Positions 23,327-32,899 of a stretch of 64,000 nt of DNA are shown piece after piece. How positions within the stretch are numbered: the stretch's first letter is position 1; every line of letters starts with the position of its first letter. Both the position numbers and the translations under genes were made by a program. The stretch is from Sagittula stellata E-37 (GTDB lineage Bacteria > Pseudomonadota > Alphaproteobacteria > Rhodobacterales > Rhodobacteraceae): contig NZ_CP155729.1 of assembly GCF_039724765.1 (NCBI RefSeq), positions 1,302,001 to 1,366,000 on the forward strand. The letters are read 5' to 3'. The notes beneath the pieces are model-generated. The model had not been told where the DNA came from, ran no database searches, and saw only the letters and a program-made list of their open reading frames with translations.

Positions 23327-24958
23327 ATGACACGGAAACTGGACGCACTGGTGATCGGCGCGGGCGTGGCGGGGCTATACCAGCTCTACCAACTGAGGCG
23401 CGAGGGACTCGACGTGCACGGTGTCGAGGCCGGCACTGACGTAGGCGGCACCTGGTACTGGAACCGCTACCCCGGAGCAAAGTTCGATTCCGAGAGTTAC
23501 ATCTACCAGTACCTGTTCGACGAAGACCTCTACAAGGACTGGACCTGGAGCGAACGGTTCCCCGGCCAGCCCGAGATCGAGCGTTGGATGCATTACATCG
23601 CGGACCGGTTGGACCTGCGCAAGGACATCACATTCGGTGAAAGGGTGACGTCGGCCAAGTGGAACGAGGGCACAGGCCGATGGGCGGTGACGACCGACAC
23701 CGGCGAGACGTACGACACCCGCTACCTGATCGGCTGTACCGGCATGTTGTCGGCGCCATTGACCGACCGGTTCCGGGGGCAGGACACGTTCAAAGGGACC
23801 ATCGTCCATACCGGCCTTTACCCCAAGGAGGGCGTCGATCTCGAAGGCAAGCGCGTGGGCGTCATCGGGATCGGCGCGACCGGTATCCAGGTGATCCAGA
23901 CCATCGCGCCGGTCGTCGGCTCCCTCACGGTTTTCGTGCGCACGCCGCAATACGTTCTGCCGATGAAAAACCCGAAGTACGGCCCGGCAGAGGCCGCCGC
24001 CTACAAGGCGCGCTGGGATGAGCTTAAGACCAACCTGCCCGTGACCTTCACAGGGTTCGAGTACGACTTTGAGCACGCCTGGGCCGACTGCACGCCGGAG
24101 GAACGCCGCCGGATCCTCGAAGACACCCACGCCGACGGGTCGCTGAAGCTGTGGCTCGCCTCGTTCGGCGAGATGTTCTTTGACGCGGAGGTGTCCGAAG
24201 AGATCAGCGCCTTCGTCCGCGAGAAGATGGAGGCGCGGCTGAAGGACCCGGACCTGATCGACATCCTCGTGCCGAAGCCGGGCGATTACGGGTTTGGTAC
24301 GCACCGGGTGCCGCTTGAGACGAACTACCTTGAGGTCTACCGGCAGGACAATGTCACAGCCGTTCCGGTCAGGAACAATCCGATTGCCGAGATCGTGCCG
24401 GAAGGTGTGAAGCTGGCCGACGGCACGGTCCATGAACTCGACATCATCATCATGGCTGTGGGGTTCGACGCGGGGTCGGGTGCGCTGACACGGATCGACA
24501 TCACCGGTCGCGACGGCATGACGCTGCGCGACGAATGGGCGAAGGACATCCGCACCACGCTCGGCATGCAGAAGTACGGTTTCCCGAACCTGTTCATGAC
24601 CGGTGCGCCGCTCGCCCCCTCGGCGGCCCTATGCAACATGACCACCTGCCTGCAGCAGCAGACGGAATGGATCACCGACTGCATCAAGGCGGTGCGGGCC
24701 GCGGGCGAGACGGTAATCGAACCGACGGCAGAAGCGGAGGACGCCTGGGTCGCGCACCATGACGAGACGGCCAATGCCACGCTGATCTCGAAAACGGACT
24801 CGTGGTACACCGGCTCCAACGTGGCGGGCAAACCGCGCCGGGTGCTGTCCTACACCGGCGGCGTCGGCACCTACCGGAAGAAGTGCGAAGAGATTGCGCA
24901 GAACGGCTACGAAGGGTTCGCCATGTCGAAGACGCCGGAAGTCGAAGCGGCGGAGTGA
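23327..24958 (+). CDS. Baeyer-Villiger-type flavin monooxygenase
   Basis: 543 residues from ATG 23327 after GGGAGGA. FAD site GAGVAGL (11-17), the hallmark GGTWYWNRYPGAKFD (40-54), NADPH site GIGATGIQ (181-188). The BVMO fingerprint FxGxxxHxxxW(P/D) reads F155-K-G-T-I-V-H161-T-G-L-Y165-P, so the tryptophan is a tyrosine. Related enzymes oxidise cyclic or linear ketones to lactones or esters using NADPH and O2. Two AraC regulators and an esterase lie next to it, pointing to a ketone-degradation route. Substrate unknown. Confidence 0.9.
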   Translation: MTRKLDALVIGAGVAGLYQLYQLRREGLDVHGVEAGTDVGGTWYWNRYPGAKFDSESYIYQYLFDEDLYKDWTWSERFPGQPEIERWMHYIADRLDLRKDITFGERVTSAKWNEGTGRWAVTTDTGETYDTRYLIGCTGMLSAPLTDRFRGQDTFKGTIVHTGLYPKEGVDLEGKRVGVIGIGATGIQVIQTIAPVVGSLTVFVRTPQYVLPMKNPKYGPAEAAAYKARWDELKTNLPVTFTGFEYDFEHAWADCTPEERRRILEDTHADGSLKLWLASFGEMFFDAEVSEEISAFVREKMEARLKDPDLIDILVPKPGDYGFGTHRVPLETNYLEVYRQDNVTAVPVRNNPIAEIVPEGVKLADGTVHELDIIIMAVGFDAGSGALTRIDITGRDGMTLRDEWAKDIRTTLGMQKYGFPNLFMTGAPLAPSAALCNMTTCLQQQTEWITDCIKAVRAAGETVIEPTAEAEDAWVAHHDETANATLISKTDSWYTGSNVAGKPRRVLSYTGGVGTYRKKCEEIAQNGYEGFAMSKTPEVEAAE

Positions 24959-25028
24959 TCGCGTCGGGGCAGCGTGCCCGGAAGGCGTGCGCTGCCTCGG
25001 TCAAGAGGCGCCGGACCTGCGCTGGAAA

Positions 25029-25913
25029 TCACGACGCCTGCCGCCGGAAGACGGCGGGTGTCACGCCGTAGGCGGCAGAGAACAGCCGCGTCAGATGGGC
25101 CTGGTCGGAAAAGCCGCAATCCGCCGCCACCGCCTTAATAGGCAGAGGGGTGCGGGCCAGAAGGTGCCGGGCACGTTCCAGCCGTCGCGCCTTGACGAAA
25201 GCGTAGGGCGGCAGGCCGAAGCTGCGGCGGAACTGGCGGGCAAAGAGGCAGGGCGTCAGCGACAGCGCCTCGGCCATGCCGGTCAGGTCGAGCGACTGCG
25301 ACAGCCCGGCGTCGATGTAGTCGAGAATGCGGGCCTGCTGCGCGCGGCTCAGGCCGCCCCGATCCCTGTCAGGCGGCATCCGCACCATCGCATAGCGCCG
25401 CAACAGGTGGACGATCAGCCCGCGCGCCACGCTGTCGACATAAAGCGCGCCGCCAAGCCCTTGGGTCTGTGCCTCGTCGGAGATGGCTTTCATGGCATGG
25501 CTCATCACCGGGTCTTCGGTGCGCAGGATGTCGGCCAGTGCGACGTCGGTCACGGTGCAGTCGAGCACTTCGCTGGCGACCTCGGCCACAAGCGTGCCTG
25601 ACAGGTAGACATGCGTCACGTCGATGGGTTCCACCCAGTTCCACGACACCTGCTGCGCGCGAGTCAGAAGAGACACGGCGCCCGGGCCCAGCGTCTCCCT
25701 TGTCCAGCGCCCGTCGAACCGGCGCTGCATCGGAGTGACGCCGGAGCGATATCCCACCAGCAGGAAGTCCCGCATCGCGGGCACGGTCACGTCCTGCCCC
25801 TGGTAGTGGTAGGAGCGGAGCGCCACGTTTTTCCAGCCAAGCCCGTCGCTGGCCTGAAGCAGGCGGCCCGGCACCCAGTCGGGCAGGGTCTCGAAGGTGA
25901 TCAGGTCTTTCAT
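25029..25913 (-). CDS. AraC-family transcriptional regulator
   Basis: 294 residues from ATG 25913 with GGAGGA upstream. The N-terminal effector domain is about 1-185. The C-terminal double helix-turn-helix covers about 195-294: LTGMAEALSLTPCLFARQFRRSFGLPPYAFVKARRLERA and the second helix pair IKAVAADCGFSDQAHLTRLFSAAYGVTPAVFRR. It converges with the monooxygenase and lies downstream of the esterase behind a terminator, so it is transcribed separately. Likely activates the monooxygenase and/or esterase in response to substrate. Confidence 0.92.
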   Translation of the reverse strand: MKDLITFETLPDWVPGRLLQASDGLGWKNVALRSYHYQGQDVTVPAMRDFLLVGYRSGVTPMQRRFDGRWTRETLGPGAVSLLTRAQQVSWNWVEPIDVTHVYLSGTLVAEVASEVLDCTVTDVALADILRTEDPVMSHAMKAISDEAQTQGLGGALYVDSVARGLIVHLLRRYAMVRMPPDRDRGGLSRAQQARILDYIDAGLSQSLDLTGMAEALSLTPCLFARQFRRSFGLPPYAFVKARRLERARHLLARTPLPIKAVAADCGFSDQAHLTRLFSAAYGVTPAVFRRQAS

Positions 25914-25936
25914 CGGTCCTCCTCCCAAAGGCCGTG

Positions 25937-25967
25937 AAAAAAGCGGGGAACGGCGTGCCGCCCCCGC
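25937..25967 (-). terminator. Terminator of the esterase gene
   Basis: Minus strand: GCGGGG, an inner GGC-ACG-CC hairpin, then CCCCGC followed by TTTTTTCAC. Arms are 25962-25967 and 25943-25948 and the six-T run is 25937-25942. Confidence 0.8.
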
Positions 25968-25996
25968 CTAAGTTTCCGGACGGTCCTAAAGTGCGG

Positions 25997-27190
25997 TCAG
26001 GCGGCCTTCGCTGCGGCGATGGCCTGATAGACGGCGCTCTCGAAGTCGAGGTAGCCGGGGAATGACACCGGGTCTCCGAACGGCAGGATCTGGGTTGCCC
26101 AGTACCCGCCGACGCCCGCCGCCCGGTCGATCCAGAAGAAGCTGTTGGCAAGCCCGGCCCAGCCGATGGCGCCTGCCGGACGGCCCGTGGGCGCAGTCTC
26201 GGTATTGACCATGAAGGTGTAGGACCAGTCCTTGCCGAGCCCGGGGAAGAATTCCGCATCGTTGGACAGCGACGGGATGACACCGGGCAGCATGGTCACT
26301 TTCTGCGGCGGCACCAGCGCGCCCTTCACGGCCCACTCAACAGTCTCGGGCTTCAGCACCCGGCCATTGGGACCGGCGCCATCGTTCAGCCACATGCGGA
26401 TGAACTTCATGTATTCGGGAACGGTCCCGTAAAGACCGTGGCCGCCCATGTCGACCTCCGGGTTGTCGGGCAGTGCGAAGCCGTCCATGGGCGACAGGCT
26501 GCCGTCCTCGCCACGGGCGTGGATCGTCGCCGTACGCGCCTTCATGTCGTCGGTGCGGGTGAAGGCGATATCCGTCATCCCGAGCGGCGCAAAGACCCGT
26601 TCTGCCATGACCTCGCCAAGGCGCTTGCCGCGAATACCCTCGACCACCTGGCCGACCCAGTCGATGTTCGTGCCGTATTCCCACTTCTCGCCCGGATCGA
26701 ACAGCAGGGGCGTCTCGATGGCGGCGCGGGTGCCGGATACGACGGAGGGCTGCCCATGCTCCTCGGCCATGCGTTTGTAGCTCTCGTTGAAGAAATCGTA
26801 ACCGAAACCGCCGGTGTGCAGCATGAGCTGGCGGGTGGTCACGTCGGACTTCGGCGCGCGCAGGCGCGGGCTGCCGTCGCCATCGAAGCCTTCGATCACT
26901 TGCAGGTTTCCGATGGCCGGGGCGTAGGTCTTTGCGGGCGCATCGAAGTCCAGCAGGCCCTCTTCGACGCATTGCAGGGCGGTCGTCCCGGCGATGGCCT
27001 TGGTGGTCGAGAAGATGGCAAACACGGTGTCGAGGCTCATCTCTCCATCGCCGAGGCGCCGGTCGCCTGCGCTGCCGCCGTAGATGTCGCCGTCGCGGTC
27101 GGTGACCATGGCGACGACGCCGGGCACGCGGGGGCTGTCACTTGTCACACGCGACAGCACGGCATCGCAATTGGCCTTGAGATCTTTCAT
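25997..27190 (-). CDS. Serine hydrolase of the class C beta-lactamase/esterase family
   Basis: 397 residues from ATG 27190 (GGAGGACAAA upstream). Catalytic S61-T-T-K64 and Tyr172 in [11 protein letters not shown] match the S-x-x-K and Y-x-N pairs of EstB-type esterases and class C beta-lactamases; the HTGGFGYD and GHGLYGTV loops also fit. No signal peptide, so it is cytosolic, which favours an esterase rather than a penicillin-binding role. Next to a Baeyer-Villiger-type enzyme it would hydrolyse the ester product. Ends in a strong terminator. Confidence 0.9.
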   Translation of the reverse strand: MKDLKANCDAVLSRVTSDSPRVPGVVAMVTDRDGDIYGGSAGDRRLGDGEMSLDTVFAIFSTTKAIAGTTALQCVEEGLLDFDAPAKTYAPAIGNLQVIEGFDGDGSPRLRAPKSDVTTRQLMLHTGGFGYDFFNESYKRMAEEHGQPSVVSGTRAAIETPLLFDPGEKWEYGTNIDWVGQVVEGIRGKRLGEVMAERVFAPLGMTDIAFTRTDDMKARTATIHARGEDGSLSPMDGFALPDNPEVDMGGHGLYGTVPEYMKFIRMWLNDGAGPNGRVLKPETVEWAVKGALVPPQKVTMLPGVIPSLSNDAEFFPGLGKDWSYTFMVNTETAPTGRPAGAIGWAGLANSFFWIDRAAGVGGYWATQILPFGDPVSFPGYLDFESAVYQAIAAAKAA

Positions 27191-27291
27191 TTTGTCCTCC
27201 CATAGGGTTTTCCCATGGCGGGAGCGTACCCCCACCAAAGGCGGCTTTCTGTCCGTGACCGGCAGGGGCTGTCCGTTTTCGGAAGCGTTGT

Positions 27292-28314
27292 TCAGACCAG
27301 TTTGTGCCGTGTGACTGCGCGTGCACGGGTGTGCGAAGGCAATTCGCCAAAGCGTTCGCGGTAGCGCCCGGCCAGCGCACCGAGGTTCACGAACCCCCAG
27401 TCGGACGCGATATCCGAAACGGAGCGGTCCGCGTCCGCGCTTTCCAGTTCTGCCCGCAACCCGTCCAGCCTGCGCCCGGCCAGGAATTCGCGCGGAGACT
27501 GGCCCCGGAACCGCTGGAACCCGCCAGACAGGGTGCGTGCCGATACGCCGACGCGGCGGGCGACATCTCCTATCACCGGCGCTTCGCGTGCCTCGGCCTC
27601 AAGGATCTCCTCGGCGCGGCGGACATAGCCGGGGGCGGCGGTGCGGGCGCCATCCTCCAGCCGGATACCGGCGGCCATGGCCCAGCGGCGCAGCAGTTCG
27701 ATGCAGATGAACTCTTCGAGGTGACGAGCCAGCGGGCCGTCCGCCGGCATCGCTCCGGGACCGGACATGGTGCGGGCGGCGTAGTCCAGCAGAGCCAGCC
27801 ACGGAGACCCCGGGCCGCCGAACTTCGTCCGGCAGGCCCACAGCCGGTCGTCGGGGACGAAGCCGAACCAGCGTCGTGCGGTCTCTTCCATCACGGCGTG
27901 CGGGATGGTCAGGTTGAACTGCATGTGGTCGGTGTCGCCTTCCAGCCAGTAATCGGTGCGCGAGCAATCGACGACGAAGCTTTCTCCGGCGCCGGTGGAG
28001 GCGGGCGTGCCGGATGTCTGGTGGGACAGGGCCCCGCGCAGCGTGTTCAGGACGATGATGTTGCCCGCGTCCGGGTCGAAACTGTCGAGGAAGATGCCAG
28101 TGCCGTAGGAAAACCGCGTCATCGTCACGCGGCCCGCTTGTGCGGACAGCATCGTCGCGTCAGGCCGTGCGCCGCGTTCCAGCGGACGGACACGATAGGG
28201 CATGTAGACGGTGCGGCAGAAAGCCTGCACCTCGTCCCAGTCATGCGAGCGGGTGCGTCCGCGATGGTTCGCGGGCGCGCCCGAAGCGTCGTGCAAGAGT
28301 GCCTCCTCCAGCAT
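27292..28314 (-). CDS. AraC-family transcriptional regulator (AraC_binding_2 type)
   Basis: 340 residues. The N-terminal effector-binding region is about 30-210 (cupin-like AraC-binding-like domain, [27 protein letters not shown]). The C-terminal DNA-binding half is about 230-335 with [39 protein letters not shown] and [27 protein letters not shown]. It is upstream of the esterase on the same strand, 101 bases away, and may be its regulator. An inverted repeat is just 5' of the gene. Confidence 0.92.
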   Translation of the reverse strand: MLEEALLHDASGAPANHRGRTRSHDWDEVQAFCRTVYMPYRVRPLERGARPDATMLSAQAGRVTMTRFSYGTGIFLDSFDPDAGNIIVLNTLRGALSHQTSGTPASTGAGESFVVDCSRTDYWLEGDTDHMQFNLTIPHAVMEETARRWFGFVPDDRLWACRTKFGGPGSPWLALLDYAARTMSGPGAMPADGPLARHLEEFICIELLRRWAMAAGIRLEDGARTAAPGYVRRAEEILEAEAREAPVIGDVARRVGVSARTLSGGFQRFRGQSPREFLAGRRLDGLRAELESADADRSVSDIASDWGFVNLGALAGRYRERFGELPSHTRARAVTRHKLV

Positions 28315-28321
28315 CCTGCCA

Positions 28322-28348
28322 CCCTCCGGTCATGTCTCCTCCGGAGGG
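28322..28348. promoter_or_regulatory. Inverted repeat upstream of the araC-type gene
   Basis: CCCTCCGG and CCGGAGGG (8-bp perfect arms) flank 11 bases, starting eight bases before the start codon at 28314. In the transcript it would be a leader hairpin near the ribosome-binding site. Operator or translational control cannot be told apart. Confidence 0.4.
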
Positions 28349-28438
28349 CAGCATAGCATGGAAATCGGGCGCCGGTCGAATTCGGATACGCGACTTTGGT
28401 CGAGGGGCGCGCGCCGCCGGCGCCGCCCCGCCGATGGA

Positions 28439-30418
28439 TCACAACGTGATGCGGAACATCGCGAAGCCGTTTTCGCCGTCGCCGGCATCCTCGATCTTCG
28501 CGCCGTCGACATCCGACAGCAGGTCACGCGCCTTGGGGCCGGTTTCGAACAGGACGGTGGTGTTGTCCATCGGCTTGAAGGACCAGTTGTCGTCGGCCTT
28601 CGGGTCGATGGTGCCCTGTTCGACGATGTAGCGCACGATGACGTCTCGGTTGGTGTCGGGCGCCTCGAAGATGATGGTGTCGCCCTTCGCGCCCGGGAAG
28701 CTGCCGCCGCCGGAGGCGCGGTAGTTGTTGGTCGCGATGACGAACTCCATGTCGTCGGTCACCGGCTGGCCTTCGTACATCAGGTCGACGATGCGGTTGG
28801 CGTCGGCGTTCACGACGTTACCCTCGCGGTCGAACTTCGATGGCTGCGACAGGTCGATCTGGTAGGTCACACCGTCGATGACGTCGAAGTTGTAGGACGG
28901 GAAATCCGGGTTCAGGAGGAGGGCATCGGTCGCGCCCGGTTCCACCTGGTTGAACATCCCGGCAGAGCGTTCGAGCCAGTCCTTCACCTGCGCGCCCGTC
29001 ACCTTCACAGCACGGACGGTGTTGGGATAGAGGTAGAGGTCGGAGACGTTCTTGATCGCCACGTCGCCCACCGGAACGTCGGTGTAATACTCCGGACCGC
29101 CCCGGCCGCCGGCCTTGAAGGGTGCGGCGGCGGAGAGGACCGGCAGGTCCTCGTACTCCGTGCCCTGCAGCATCTGCTTGATGTACCATTGCTGCGCGAT
29201 GGAGACGATCTGCACGGACGGATCGTCGGCCACGAGGGCAAAGTACGAATGCAGCGGGGCAGAGGTCTTGCCGACGGCGCGGCGCACGTAGGCCAGTGTT
29301 TCCTCGTGCTGCTGTTCGGTGGCGTCCAGAACCGGCTGGTAGCTTTCGACCAGCGGCTCGACGGAGCGGTCCTCGTTGCGCTGAGAGATCGGACGCGCCT
29401 CGGTCGTGGCGGAAACAACGCGCCATGTGTTGCCGTCCCGCTCAAGCAGCAGGTCGATCAGCCCGAGGTGCGAGCCCCAGAAGCCGCCCATGACGGCGGG
29501 CTTGCCGTGCAGAAGTCCGTTGTCGGCGTCCACGGCGGCGAACCCTTCGTAGGTCGGCGACGGGAAGACGAGGTGCGAGTGCCCCGTCACCAGCGCGTCG
29601 ATCCCCTCGACCGCCGCCAACGGGACGGAGGCGTTTTCCATCCCGTCCTCGTGGTCGGCGGACCCGATGCCGGAGTGCGACAGCGCGATCACGATGTCGG
29701 CGCCCTGTTCGCGGATCTCGGGCACGTAGGCCTCGGCCGTTTCCACGATATCGCGGGCGGTGACGTTGCCTTCGAGGTGCTTGCGGTCCCAGTTCATGAC
29801 CTGCGGCGGCGTGAAGCCGATGATGCCGATCCGGATCGGATGTGCCGTGCCCGCACCGTCCGTCACCTCGCGGTCGAGGATCACATAGGGCTTGTAAAGA
29901 GTCTCGTCTTCGCGCGGATTGGCGCCTTGGTTCTTGGCGATATTCGCGAGCACGATGGGGAACTCCGCCCCCGCAGTGGACTTCGCAAGGAAATCGAGAC
30001 CGTAGTTGAACTCGTGGTTGCCGATGGTGGCGGCGTCGTAGCCCAGCGTGTTCATCGCGGTGATGACCGGATGCATGTCGCCCTCCTTCATGCCCCGCTC
30101 GTAGGCGATGTAGTCGCCCATCGGGTTGCCCTGAAGGAAGTCGCCGTTGTCGACCAGAAGCGCATTGGTCGCCTCGGCCCGGATCTGTTCGATGATCGAG
30201 GCAGTGCGGGCCACACCCACGGTGTCGACGGGTTTGTCGGCGTAGTAGTCATAGGGCCAGACGTGCACGTGCAGATCGGTCGTCTCCATGATCCGCAGAT
30301 GCGCCTGGTTGGCGGCGGCGTTGGCGGAGTACGGGTGCAGGACGATCAGGGCCGCCCCGGCGGTGGTGCCCGCAAGGAACTGGCGGCGGCTGAACCGTGG
30401 TTTCTGTTTGTGTGTCAT
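28439..30418 (-). CDS. cpdB: 2',3'-cyclic-nucleotide 2'-phosphodiesterase/3'-nucleotidase, Tat-exported
   Basis: 659 residues from ATG 30418. A twin-arginine leader (FSRRQFLAG at 9-17, hydrophobic stretch, AANA) precedes the calcineurin-type metallophosphatase domain: DLHVH (48-52), NGDFLQG (91-97), GNHEFNYG (133-140), LSHSG, GHSH. A C-terminal 5'-nucleotidase substrate-binding domain follows ([13 protein letters not shown]). Periplasmic enzyme of RNA/cyclic nucleotide scavenging, releasing nucleoside and phosphate. Nucleosides would be usable by the cdd-deo-add-upp operon. A plus-strand 757-aa ORF over it is a shadow. Confidence 0.93.
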   Translation of the reverse strand: MTHKQKPRFSRRQFLAGTTAGAALIVLHPYSANAAANQAHLRIMETTDLHVHVWPYDYYADKPVDTVGVARTASIIEQIRAEATNALLVDNGDFLQGNPMGDYIAYERGMKEGDMHPVITAMNTLGYDAATIGNHEFNYGLDFLAKSTAGAEFPIVLANIAKNQGANPREDETLYKPYVILDREVTDGAGTAHPIRIGIIGFTPPQVMNWDRKHLEGNVTARDIVETAEAYVPEIREQGADIVIALSHSGIGSADHEDGMENASVPLAAVEGIDALVTGHSHLVFPSPTYEGFAAVDADNGLLHGKPAVMGGFWGSHLGLIDLLLERDGNTWRVVSATTEARPISQRNEDRSVEPLVESYQPVLDATEQQHEETLAYVRRAVGKTSAPLHSYFALVADDPSVQIVSIAQQWYIKQMLQGTEYEDLPVLSAAAPFKAGGRGGPEYYTDVPVGDVAIKNVSDLYLYPNTVRAVKVTGAQVKDWLERSAGMFNQVEPGATDALLLNPDFPSYNFDVIDGVTYQIDLSQPSKFDREGNVVNADANRIVDLMYEGQPVTDDMEFVIATNNYRASGGGSFPGAKGDTIIFEAPDTNRDVIVRYIVEQGTIDPKADDNWSFKPMDNTTVLFETGPKARDLLSDVDGAKIEDAGDGENGFAMFRITL

Positions 30419-30584
30419 GGTTCCCCCATCGGATGTCAGGTTTTTTCTGCGGTCAGGTTGCACGGAAAAGGCACGGCGGTGTGACAGTTTTTTCGCATTC
30501 CGCGACGGCATGGCAGGTCGCCGCCGATGAATTGCATCTTTGCGTGCCGCTGTGCATGAAGGGGCTAGGCAGGGAGGGCGGCAC

Positions 30585-31538
30585 ATGCGTCATGCGGAAC
30601 AGGTGACATTCGGCGGATCTGGTCTGGACCGGGCAGCAGAGCTGCGCGGCACGACGGACCTGCTGGCCGATCACGGCGGGCAATTGGTGGTGTTGTGGAA
30701 CGGCAAACCGCTGGTGGCCGGCGAGGACCGGGACCTGACACTCCTGCGGCTGCCCATCGATCACCCTGTGCTGAAGGACGCGGTGCGCGCCCCGATCCTT
30801 CTGGGGCGCGAAGACGGTGTCCTGACGTGGGCGACCGATATCTCGGGCTGGGAGCCGGAGGAAACGGCAGAGACGTTGGGCAGTTTCGTGGACCCCAGCG
30901 AACAGCAGCATCCCATGGCACCGGAAGGACGGTTCGCCGAGCTGCGCCGCATCATGACGCGGCTCACCGCGCGCGACGCCGAGCTGGCGGCGACCGCGAA
31001 GGCGATCCACGGCTGGCATGACAGCCACGGCTTCTGTGCGCGCTGCGGAGCGGCGTCCGACATCCGGCAGTCGGGCTGGCAGCGGCAGTGCCCGTCGTGC
31101 AACGCGCCGCATTTCCCGCGCACCGATCCGGTCGTCATCATGCTGATCACCCGTGGCAACCGCTGCCTGCTGGGGCGTTCGCCCGGCTGGCCCGAGGGGA
31201 TGTATTCCTGCCTGGCCGGTTTCGTGGAGCCGGGCGAGACGATCGAGGCCGCCGTCCGCCGCGAGGTCTTTGAAGAGGCCGGGGTCCGTGTCGGTGCCGT
31301 CCGCTATCTCGCCAGCCAGCCGTGGGCTTTCCCGTCCTCGCTGATGATCGGCTGCCATGGCGAGGCGGACACCACGGACATCGTGCTGGACCCGGTCGAA
31401 CTGGAGGACGCGCGATGGGTCACGCGCGAGGAGGTGGCCGACGCCGCGGCCGGTCTGCGGCCGGATCTAATGCCTGCAAGGCGCGGTGCGATTGCGCATT
31501 TCATGCTGAGGGCATGGCTGGCGGACCGTTTGGATTGA
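30585..31538 (+). CDS. nudC: NADH pyrophosphatase (NAD-capped RNA decapping type)
   Basis: 317 residues from ATG 30585. Zinc cysteines 151, 154, 169 and 172 (CARC...CPSC). The Nudix box runs G212-FVEPG-E218 to REVFEEAGV (226-234), and the NudC-specific SQPWAFPSS is at 244-252. The family cleaves NAD(H) to NMN(H) and AMP and removes NAD caps from RNA. Head of a plus-strand series with an SRPBCC gene 67 bases downstream, with a hairpin in the gap. The N-terminal half is divergent, as usual. Confidence 0.95.
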   Translation: MRHAEQVTFGGSGLDRAAELRGTTDLLADHGGQLVVLWNGKPLVAGEDRDLTLLRLPIDHPVLKDAVRAPILLGREDGVLTWATDISGWEPEETAETLGSFVDPSEQQHPMAPEGRFAELRRIMTRLTARDAELAATAKAIHGWHDSHGFCARCGAASDIRQSGWQRQCPSCNAPHFPRTDPVVIMLITRGNRCLLGRSPGWPEGMYSCLAGFVEPGETIEAAVRREVFEEAGVRVGAVRYLASQPWAFPSSLMIGCHGEADTTDIVLDPVELEDARWVTREEVADAAAGLRPDLMPARRGAIAHFMLRAWLADRLD

Positions 31539-31553
31539 CGGCACCCTGCGCGT

Positions 31554-31577
31554 ATGGTCCTCATCCATGGGGACCAT
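31554..31577 (+). other. Inverted repeat after nudC
   Basis: ATGGTCC and GGACCAT (7-bp arms, ten-base loop) lie between nudC and the SRPBCC gene. No T-tract follows, so it is a weak hairpin or operator rather than a terminator. Confidence 0.35.
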
Positions 31578-31605
31578 GTTGTGTGGACAAGGGCGGTAAG
31601 ACGAC

Positions 31606-32073
31606 ATGAAGTTGAAGGCACGAGAAGACATCGAGGCACCGCTGGACAAGGTTTTTCGGTCTCTCTCGGACCTCGAAACCGTGGAGCGGCAGGCGCTCCG
31701 GCGCGGCGTCGATGTCCAGAGGGTCAAGGGCGGGGCCGCAGCCACCGAAGGCATGGAATGGCGGGTGGGCTTTACCTACCGGGGCAAGAAGCGGGAAGCC
31801 GACATTACCCTCACCGAATACACGCCGCCGGAACGGATGGTCTTCTCTTCGATCAGTGGCGGCTTGAAAGTGGTCATGGTGATGGATGTCGTGGCCCTGG
31901 CGCGCGCCCGTACACGTGTCAGCGTCGAGGTCGAGATGGCCCCCACAACGCTGTCGGCCCGCCTTCTGGTGCAATCGCTCAAGCTGGCGAAGGGCGGTCT
32001 GGACAAGCGCTTTCAGGGTCGGATGCACGATCTCGCACAGGAGCTTGAACGCCGCTTGCAGGCAACCGGCTGA
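31606..32073 (+). CDS. SRPBCC-fold protein
   Basis: 155 residues, with GACGACATGAAGTTGAAG at the start. The N-terminal beta strand (MKLKAREDIEAPLDKVFRSLSDLETVERQALRRGVDVQR), a long sheet and a C-terminal helix (LSARLLVQSLKLAKGGLDKRFQGRMHDLAQELERRL) define the START/SRPBCC ligand-binding fold (polyketide cyclase/CoxG-like). No catalytic residues can be read. A hydrophobic ligand carrier or stress protein is possible. Function not assigned. Confidence 0.8.
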   Translation: MKLKAREDIEAPLDKVFRSLSDLETVERQALRRGVDVQRVKGGAAATEGMEWRVGFTYRGKKREADITLTEYTPPERMVFSSISGGLKVVMVMDVVALARARTRVSVEVEMAPTTLSARLLVQSLKLAKGGLDKRFQGRMHDLAQELERRLQATG

Positions 32074-32104
32074 ACGCTAGGTCACAGGCTCGGGAGGACA
32101 CCGA

Positions 32105-32899
32105 ATGAAACGTCTGTTTCTGGCGCTTTGCGTCGCCGCGATGCCGGCGAGCGCCCATGAATTCTGGATCGAGCCGGTCGACGGCACGGTGGCCGAAGGG
32201 GCGCCGCTGGTTGCGGATCTCTACGTCGGGGACAAACTGGAGGGCGCGACGTTCTCCTATGTGCCGCCCAATTTCACCCGGTTCGAGATCCTGATGGGCG
32301 GCGATGTCCTGCCCGTCGAAGGGCGTGCCGGAGACAAGCCCGCGTTGAACATGACCGTACCTGGCGAAGGGCTGGCCACGGTGGTTCATGTGACGCGCGA
32401 CTACACGCTGACCTACAAGGATTTTGCCACATTCGAACGGTTCTGTGCGCACAAGGACATTGCGTGGGCCTGTGCGCGGCACATCGAACGTGGCCTCGAT
32501 CCCGAACAGGTCCGCGAGCGCTACTCCCGCCATGCCAAAAGCCTGATTGCGGTCGGCGACGGAGAGGGGCAGGACGTGCAGGTCGGTCTGCTGACCGAGA
32601 TCGTCGCCGAAGCGAACCCCTTCACCGACGATTTGTCCGGGGGCTTCCCGGTGCGCGTGTTCTACAAGGATGAGCCGAGAGCCGACGTGCAGGTCGAACT
32701 GTTCGACCGCGCGCCGGACGGCACCGTGGATATCCGCCATTACCGCACCGACGCAGAGGGCAGGGCCATGCTCGAACTGTCGCCCGGGCACTTCTATCTC
32801 GTCGACAGCGTGGTCATGGAGGAGCGCGATCCGGGCTCGAACGGTGACCCGGCATGGGAAAGCCTCTGGGCGTCGCTGACCTTCAAGGTTCCTGAATGA
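32105..32899 (+). CDS. Periplasmic DUF4198 protein
   Basis: 264 residues, GGGAGGACACC before the ATG. Signal peptide (1-17, MKRLFLALCVAAMPASA), after which the mature protein starts AHEFWIEP, the hallmark of DUF4198, a histidine-led N-terminus suggestive of metal binding. The C-terminal half (FPVRVFYKDEPRADVQVELF to YLVDSVVMEE) is an Ig-like sandwich. DUF4198 proteins often accompany nickel/cobalt or TonB-linked metal uptake, but no such genes are next to it. The stop overlaps the next ATG by four bases, so they are co-translated. Confidence 0.82.
   Translation: MKRLFLALCVAAMPASAHEFWIEPVDGTVAEGAPLVADLYVGDKLEGATFSYVPPNFTRFEILMGGDVLPVEGRAGDKPALNMTVPGEGLATVVHVTRDYTLTYKDFATFERFCAHKDIAWACARHIERGLDPEQVRERYSRHAKSLIAVGDGEGQDVQVGLLTEIVAEANPFTDDLSGGFPVRVFYKDEPRADVQVELFDRAPDGTVDIRHYRTDAEGRAMLELSPGHFYLVDSVVMEERDPGSNGDPAWESLWASLTFKVPE

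Noticed and set aside
28211..30484. 757-residue plus-strand open frame opposite cpdB
   Set aside because: Valine/arginine/histidine-rich composition typical of antisense frames in high-GC genes; cpdB on the minus strand has all catalytic motifs and a signal peptide.
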